Positions 60,726-64,000 of a DNA stretch of 64,000 bases are shown piece by piece. The stretch covers positions 1 through 64,000 of the forward strand of contig JAPLDP010000070.1 of NCBI GenBank assembly GCA_026391695.1, in the 5' to 3' direction. The notes under the pieces are model-generated. The model worked only from the letters and a program-made list of their open reading frames with translations, did not search any database and was not told the DNA's origin. A program made the position numbers and the translations under genes. Each line of letters begins with the position of its first letter. Within the stretch, counting starts at the first letter, position 1. This stretch comes from Bacteroidota bacterium. Its GTDB lineage: Bacteria > Bacteroidota > Bacteroidia > Bacteroidales > JAGONC01.

Positions 60726-62783
60726 ATGCAAAAACTTACTGTTTTTTTAATTTCATTATTTACATTATATAATGCAAATGCACAGGATTGGCAATGGTTA
60801 AATCCTTTGCCTACTGGTAATACGTTGTATTCAATATATTTTACAAATCCATTTACAGGTTATGCGGTTGGTTATTTTGGTACTATACTAAAAACCATAA
60901 ATGGAGGGACAGACTGGACAATTCAGACTTCTGGGACTCCACAATGGTTAACTTCCGTTTATTTTACAGACGCAGATACAGGTTATGTGGTTGGTACTTA
61001 TGGAACTATATTAAAAACCACAAATGGAGGAACAGGTTGGACAATTCAGACTTCAGGGACAATTTTTAATTTAAATTCTGTTTATTTTGTAGACGCAAAT
61101 ACCGGTTATGCGGTCGGTAATCATGGTACAATAATAAAAACCATAAATGGAGGAGCAGACTGGGCAATCCAGTCTTCGGGAATTTCAGATTATTTACAAT
61201 CCATTTTTTTTACAGACGTAAATACAGGTTATATTGTAGGTGGGTATGAGTACGGAAGTGGGAAAATACTAAAAACCACAAATGGAGGTACAGACTGGAC
61301 AATTCAGACTTCTGTGAGTTTTGATTTATATTCAGTATATTTTACAGACACAAATACAGGTTATGCAGTTGGTCGTTATGGTACAATAATAAAGACCTCA
61401 AATGGAGGAACAGACTGGTCAGGACAAGTTTCGGGATCTTTAACTGATTTATATTCCGTCTATTTTAAAGATACAAATGTAGGTTATGCAGTCGGGTATA
61501 ATGGTATAATACTGAAAACCTCAAATGGAGGGATAAACTGGACAATCCAGTCTTCAGGGACTTCACTTGATTTATATTCCGTTTATTTTACAGACTCAAA
61601 TACAGGATATGCTGTAGTTTGGGGTGGTACAATACTAAAAACGACAAATGGAGGAAATCTTTGGACAATTCAGTCTTCAGTGACTACAAATCATTTAGCA
61701 TCAGTTTATTTTACAAACGCAAATACAGGTTATGCGGTTGGTGAAGCAGGTACCATAATAAAAACCACTGATGGAGGAACAAACTGGATAAATCAAACTT
61801 CGGGCACTGATAATTCTTTGAGTTCTGTTAATTTTGCAGATGCAATTACAGGTTATGTTGTTGGTGAAAATGGTACAATACTAAAAACTACAAATGGAGG
61901 AGCAGACTGGACACTTCAAACTTTAGGAATTTCAAATGATTTATGTTCGGTATATTTTACAGACACAAATACAGGTTATGCGATTGGTCGTTATGGTACA
62001 ATAATAAAGACTACAAATGGAGGAACAGACTGGACAATTCAGACTTCAGGGACTGATTATGATTTACTTTCTGTTTATTTTGTTAATGCAAATACAGGTT
62101 ATATTGTTGGCTGGGATAGTAATATATTAAAAACCACAAATGGAGGAACAGTCTGGACGCCGCATATTTCGGGGACTGCAAGTATTTTACATTCAGTTTT
62201 TTTTACAAGCGTAAATACAGGATATGCTGTTGGTGAAGAGGGTACAATACTAAAAACCATAAATGGAGGAATAGACTGGATATTACAAGCATCGGGATCT
62301 TCTTGTAATTTATTTTCAGTTTATTTCCCAGATGAAAATACAGGGTATGTTGTCGGTGATGACGGTACTATTCTAAAAACCACAAATGGTGGAACAAATT
62401 GGGCAAAACAAACGACTAACACTTATAACTATTTACTTTCAGTTTTTTTTACAGACGCATATACAGGTTATGCTGTTGGTTTTATTGGTACAATACTAAA
62501 AACCATAAATGGAGGGGGAACGGGATTTAATGAATCTTCGGTTGCTCCTAAGTATTTAAAAACTTATCCCAATCCAGCAAAAGATAAAATCATTATTGAG
62601 ATGTTAGTATCATTAGGGGATAATCACCTTTCTATATTTAATGTTAATGGTCAGGAAGTAATAAAACAAAAGATAGTAGAAACCAAAACGCATATTGATA
62701 TTAGTAACCTGCCTGTAGGGGTCTATTTTGTAAAACTGCAAAATGAGAAAACCGTTGAGGTGGGGAAATTTATTAAAGAATAA
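60726..62783 (+). CDS. YCF48/HCF136-like repeat protein with type IX sorting domain
   Basis: The 685-residue protein has a signal peptide (ending ANAQ), fourteen 41-residue repeats of the form FTDxNTGYAVGxxGTILKT followed by TNGGTDWTIQTSG, typical of YCF48-like beta-propeller blades (BNR-like), and a C-terminal type IX secretion domain with YPNPAKDKIIIEM, NVNGQEV and PVGVYFVKL. It is expected on the cell surface or released. The DNA is a tandem array of 123-bp repeats, and it is the only remaining cargo gene of island 2. Binding partner unknown. Confidence 0.88.
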   Translation: MQKLTVFLISLFTLYNANAQDWQWLNPLPTGNTLYSIYFTNPFTGYAVGYFGTILKTINGGTDWTIQTSGTPQWLTSVYFTDADTGYVVGTYGTILKTTNGGTGWTIQTSGTIFNLNSVYFVDANTGYAVGNHGTIIKTINGGADWAIQSSGISDYLQSIFFTDVNTGYIVGGYEYGSGKILKTTNGGTDWTIQTSVSFDLYSVYFTDTNTGYAVGRYGTIIKTSNGGTDWSGQVSGSLTDLYSVYFKDTNVGYAVGYNGIILKTSNGGINWTIQSSGTSLDLYSVYFTDSNTGYAVVWGGTILKTTNGGNLWTIQSSVTTNHLASVYFTNANTGYAVGEAGTIIKTTDGGTNWINQTSGTDNSLSSVNFADAITGYVVGENGTILKTTNGGADWTLQTLGISNDLCSVYFTDTNTGYAIGRYGTIIKTTNGGTDWTIQTSGTDYDLLSVYFVNANTGYIVGWDSNILKTTNGGTVWTPHISGTASILHSVFFTSVNTGYAVGEEGTILKTINGGIDWILQASGSSCNLFSVYFPDENTGYVVGDDGTILKTTNGGTNWAKQTTNTYNYLLSVFFTDAYTGYAVGFIGTILKTINGGGTGFNESSVAPKYLKTYPNPAKDKIIIEMLVSLGDNHLSIFNVNGQEVIKQKIVETKTHIDISNLPVGVYFVKLQNEKTVEVGKFIKE

Positions 62784-62866
62784 ATGACCTCTACTTCGTA
62801 TCTTTGTTCAAGATTAATTCACTATCACTTGGACTTATTATAAAAAATGTTCATTAGAATGATAAA

Positions 62867-62889
62867 ATTAGTCCCCTCATTAGTCCCCT
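62867..62889 (+). repeat. Paired ATTAGTCCCCT repeats near att copy 3
   Basis: ATTAGTCCCCT occurs at 62867-62877 and 62879-62889, a 12-bp period, 60 bp left of the att core. The geometry is the same as the AGGTGACG pairs of island 1, but the sequence is different, as for the arm sites of a different integrase. Confidence 0.5.
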
Positions 62890-62948
62890 GTTAAATTATT
62901 ACTATTTTATTACACTAATATATAATATGTTATGGCATTTTTATTTAG

Positions 62949-62965
62949 CCCTGGTGGGGCTACAA
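62949..62965 (+). other. Attachment core, copy 3
   Basis: Identical 17-bp core to that in tRNA-Arg and at 54146. It marks the right end of island 2. No tRNA can be folded here. Confidence 0.85.
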
Positions 62966-62993
62966 AAAACCTGAACGAACGTTCAGGTTTTTT
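62965..62993 (+). terminator. Intrinsic terminator after att copy 3
   Basis: AACCTGAAC (62968-62976) and GTTCAGGTT (62981-62989) make a perfect 9-bp stem with loop GAAC, followed by T's. It directly follows the att core and may be the original chromosomal terminator of tRNA-Arg. Confidence 0.8.
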
Positions 62994-63122
62994 GATATCA
63001 GATTAACGATATATGATTTTTGATTTGTTTGGCCAGAATTGACGATTTTCTACCGGTCACCTCCACATTGAAATATTTGTCTCGTGGTGGAGTGGCGCAG
63101 GATGGGCTGTCTTTTTCTTTTC

Positions 63123-63156
63123 GTCATTTTCTTTTAGACAAGCAAAAGAAAATGAC
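63123..63156. repeat. Perfect 13-bp inverted repeat, AT-rich
   Basis: GTCATTTTCTTTT (63123-63135) pairs with AAAAGAAAATGAC (63144-63156), 8-nt loop. It lies in the 500-bp stretch between island 2 and the IS200 unit, in which no gene was seen. Confidence 0.6.
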
Positions 63157-63266
63157 AGCCGCCTTTGTACCATAAGCCATCCTCCACATAAAGATTGAAA
63201 TTAAGAATTACATTGAAATTTAGACCCGCACGCTGCAGGGATTTCGCGAAGGACGGGAATGAAGCT

Positions 63267-63287
63267 CCCCGCCGCAGAGCAGCGGGG
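63267..63287. repeat. IS200 end hairpin beyond the 3' end of tnpA
   Basis: CCCCGC and GCGGGG arms with a 9-nt loop, followed by TATC. Y1 transposases recognise such a hairpin as single-stranded DNA. Confidence 0.65.
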
Positions 63288-63291
63288 TATC

Positions 63292-63747
63292 TTAAACCAA
63301 TGCTAACTGTTTACTCTTATGCAGAACTGTATAATCCTTTTCCAGCCCTTGATCACGAACGTATTCCGAAATACTTGTCTCATCTCCAAATTTGCTTACC
63401 GTATTGACAAAATATCCATCGGTCCAAAATTCCCCTCCCCAAAGTTTGGTTTTCACTTCCGGGTGCCTTTTGAATATTTCCTTCGCCGTGATGCTCTTCA
63501 ACATCGTGATAATTGTCATTGCACTCATTCTGGGTACCGATTGAACCAAAAAATGTACATGATCTTTGTCTGTGCCTATCTCCAAAAAATGAACCTCATA
63601 CCTTTTCTCTATCTCCAAGCAAATCTCCTTCAAGGTTTGATCAACTGCTTTGCTGAACACTACTCTTCTATATTTGGCAGGACATACAAAATGATACAAC
63701 AGTACACTTACATTATGCGATTTATGTATGTATTCGCTTTCACTCAT
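63292..63747 (-). CDS. tnpA: IS200-type Y1 transposase
   Basis: The 151-residue length is standard. The HUH motif is DHVHFLVQ (His63 and His65) and the likely catalytic tyrosine is Tyr129 in SEYVRDQG. The enzyme cuts and joins single-stranded ends held in hairpins. All motifs are intact, so the copy may be active. It lies in the DNA beyond the third att core. Confidence 0.92.
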   Translation of the reverse strand: MSESEYIHKSHNVSVLLYHFVCPAKYRRVVFSKAVDQTLKEICLEIEKRYEVHFLEIGTDKDHVHFLVQSVPRMSAMTIITMLKSITAKEIFKRHPEVKTKLWGGEFWTDGYFVNTVSKFGDETSISEYVRDQGLEKDYTVLHKSKQLALV

Positions 63748-63767
63748 ACATACAAAGATACTAATTA

Positions 63768-63781
63768 CGCCGCAAGCGGCG
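63768..63781. repeat. IS200 end hairpin beyond the 5' end of tnpA
   Basis: CGCCGC-aa-GCGGCG, a perfect 6-bp stem with a 2-nt loop, followed by GGG and then a second small GGGG/CCCC pair (63781-63794). Confidence 0.65.
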
Positions 63782-63870
63782 GGGAACTAACCCCTATGAG
63801 ATTAGAATTCGGACAGCTAATCAATTGAAATCTCGTTAAGTGGAATAAGTAACTGAGTATCCTCTATTTT

Positions 63871-63890
63871 TGGAGACATAAAAGGTGACG
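63871..63890 (+). repeat. Third arm-like repeat pair (degenerate)
   Basis: TGGAGACAtaaaAGGTGACG, with the second unit and its right flank (gaaat) the same as at 46554-46566 and the first unit degenerate. It suggests that another related element begins near the window edge. No att core was found next to it. Confidence 0.4.
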
Positions 63891-64000
63891 AAATTGTTCA
63901 TTTTTCGCTTTAATTAACTTTCAATGAGAAAGAAATGAAATAAAAGATATTTACATTCGTTATATGAATAATTCAGGCAAGGCCAGTGAAATGCTATCCA

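Larger units (their letters stand above)
54146..62965. mobile_element. Island 2 at tRNA-Arg (about 8.8 kb, no integrase)
   Basis: The segment between att copies 2 and 3 contains one IS21-type element, itself interrupted by a RIT element, and a YCF48-repeat secreted protein. Without the IS21 unit only about 2.5 kb of original island DNA remains. No integrase gene is left, but a pair of 12-bp-period repeats (ATTAGTCCCCT) near its right end suggests that it was once mobilised by a different integrase from that of island 1. Confidence 0.65.
63255..63805 (-). mobile_element. IS200/IS605-family element (tnpA only)
   Basis: A single Y1-transposase gene is flanked by subterminal hairpins: CCCCGC..GCGGGG (63267-63287) beyond its 3' end and CGCCGC-aa-GCGGCG (63768-63781) before its 5' end. 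No tnpB is present. The ends given are approximate because IS200 elements have no terminal inverted repeats. Confidence 0.75.

Noticed and set aside
60726-62783. Regular 123-bp repeats that could be taken for noncoding satellite DNA
   Set aside because: They keep one open frame and encode YCF48-type units with a signal peptide and a type IX sorting domain.
63195-63407. Plus-strand open frame over the IS200 end
   Set aside because: It runs through the IS200 hairpin and the antisense of tnpA; its sequence shows no protein family.

Overview
The window comes from a Bacteroidota chromosome, probably a Bacteroidales-like or related anaerobic lineage. The signs are a SusC/SusD pair, many lipoprotein signal peptides, a type IX secretion C-terminal sorting domain (60726-62783), repeated TAnnTTTG (-7) promoter boxes with few Shine-Dalgarno sequences, and IS elements and hairpin repeats of Bacteroidota type. 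No rRNA, CRISPR array or phage structural genes were seen.

Left part (1-15.3 kb): a truncated IS3-type transposase at the edge, a secreted TPR protein followed by an attC-like fold, a HigBA toxin-antitoxin pair, a block of palindromic repeats, and a compact promoter-hairpin-terminator unit that looks like a small RNA gene. Then come a YiiX-like permuted papain-fold enzyme, an alpha/beta hydrolase, an acyl-CoA synthetase and an MFS symporter. A tandem array follows of three class III nucleotidyl cyclases with almost identical N-terminal catalytic domains but different output halves (TolB-like plus TPR, with or without a membrane helix), then a fourth, internally deleted remnant. An EamA transporter closes the block.

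Middle (15.3-28 kb): an eight-gene leftward operon divergent from a DeoR-type regulator. It combines an outer-membrane glycan uptake set (SusC, SusD, PKD surface lipoprotein), a GH36-like alpha-galactosidase or alpha-N-acetylgalactosaminidase, a secreted amidohydrolase, and a cytoplasmic tagatose-6-phosphate route (AgaS-like isomerase, PfkB kinase, class II aldolase). It reads as a polysaccharide utilization locus for galactosamine- or galactose-containing glycans.

Housekeeping and efflux block (28-46.4 kb): an M16 metallopeptidase, two related TetR regulators ahead of a TolC/adaptor/RND efflux operon, methylmalonyl-CoA epimerase, uridine kinase, alkaline phosphatase, a RluB-type pseudouridine synthase, YraN, LD-carboxypeptidase, MetG and tRNA-Arg(CCU).

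Right part (46.4-64 kb): a tandem accretion of mobile DNA on tRNA-Arg. Three copies of a 17-bp 3'-tRNA core (46472, 54146, 62949) bound two islands. Island 1 carries a tyrosine integrase, an excisionase-like HTH protein, a probable rolling-circle replication initiator, a small basic protein and two highly repetitive lipoprotein genes. Island 2 has no integrase. It holds a repetitive YCF48-type secreted protein and an IS21-family element whose istA is frameshifted and whose istB is split by a recombinase-in-trio (RIT) element. Removing 3,525 bp restores an istB reading frame of normal length. An IS200-type insertion and a further copy of the integrase arm-like repeat lie at the right edge.
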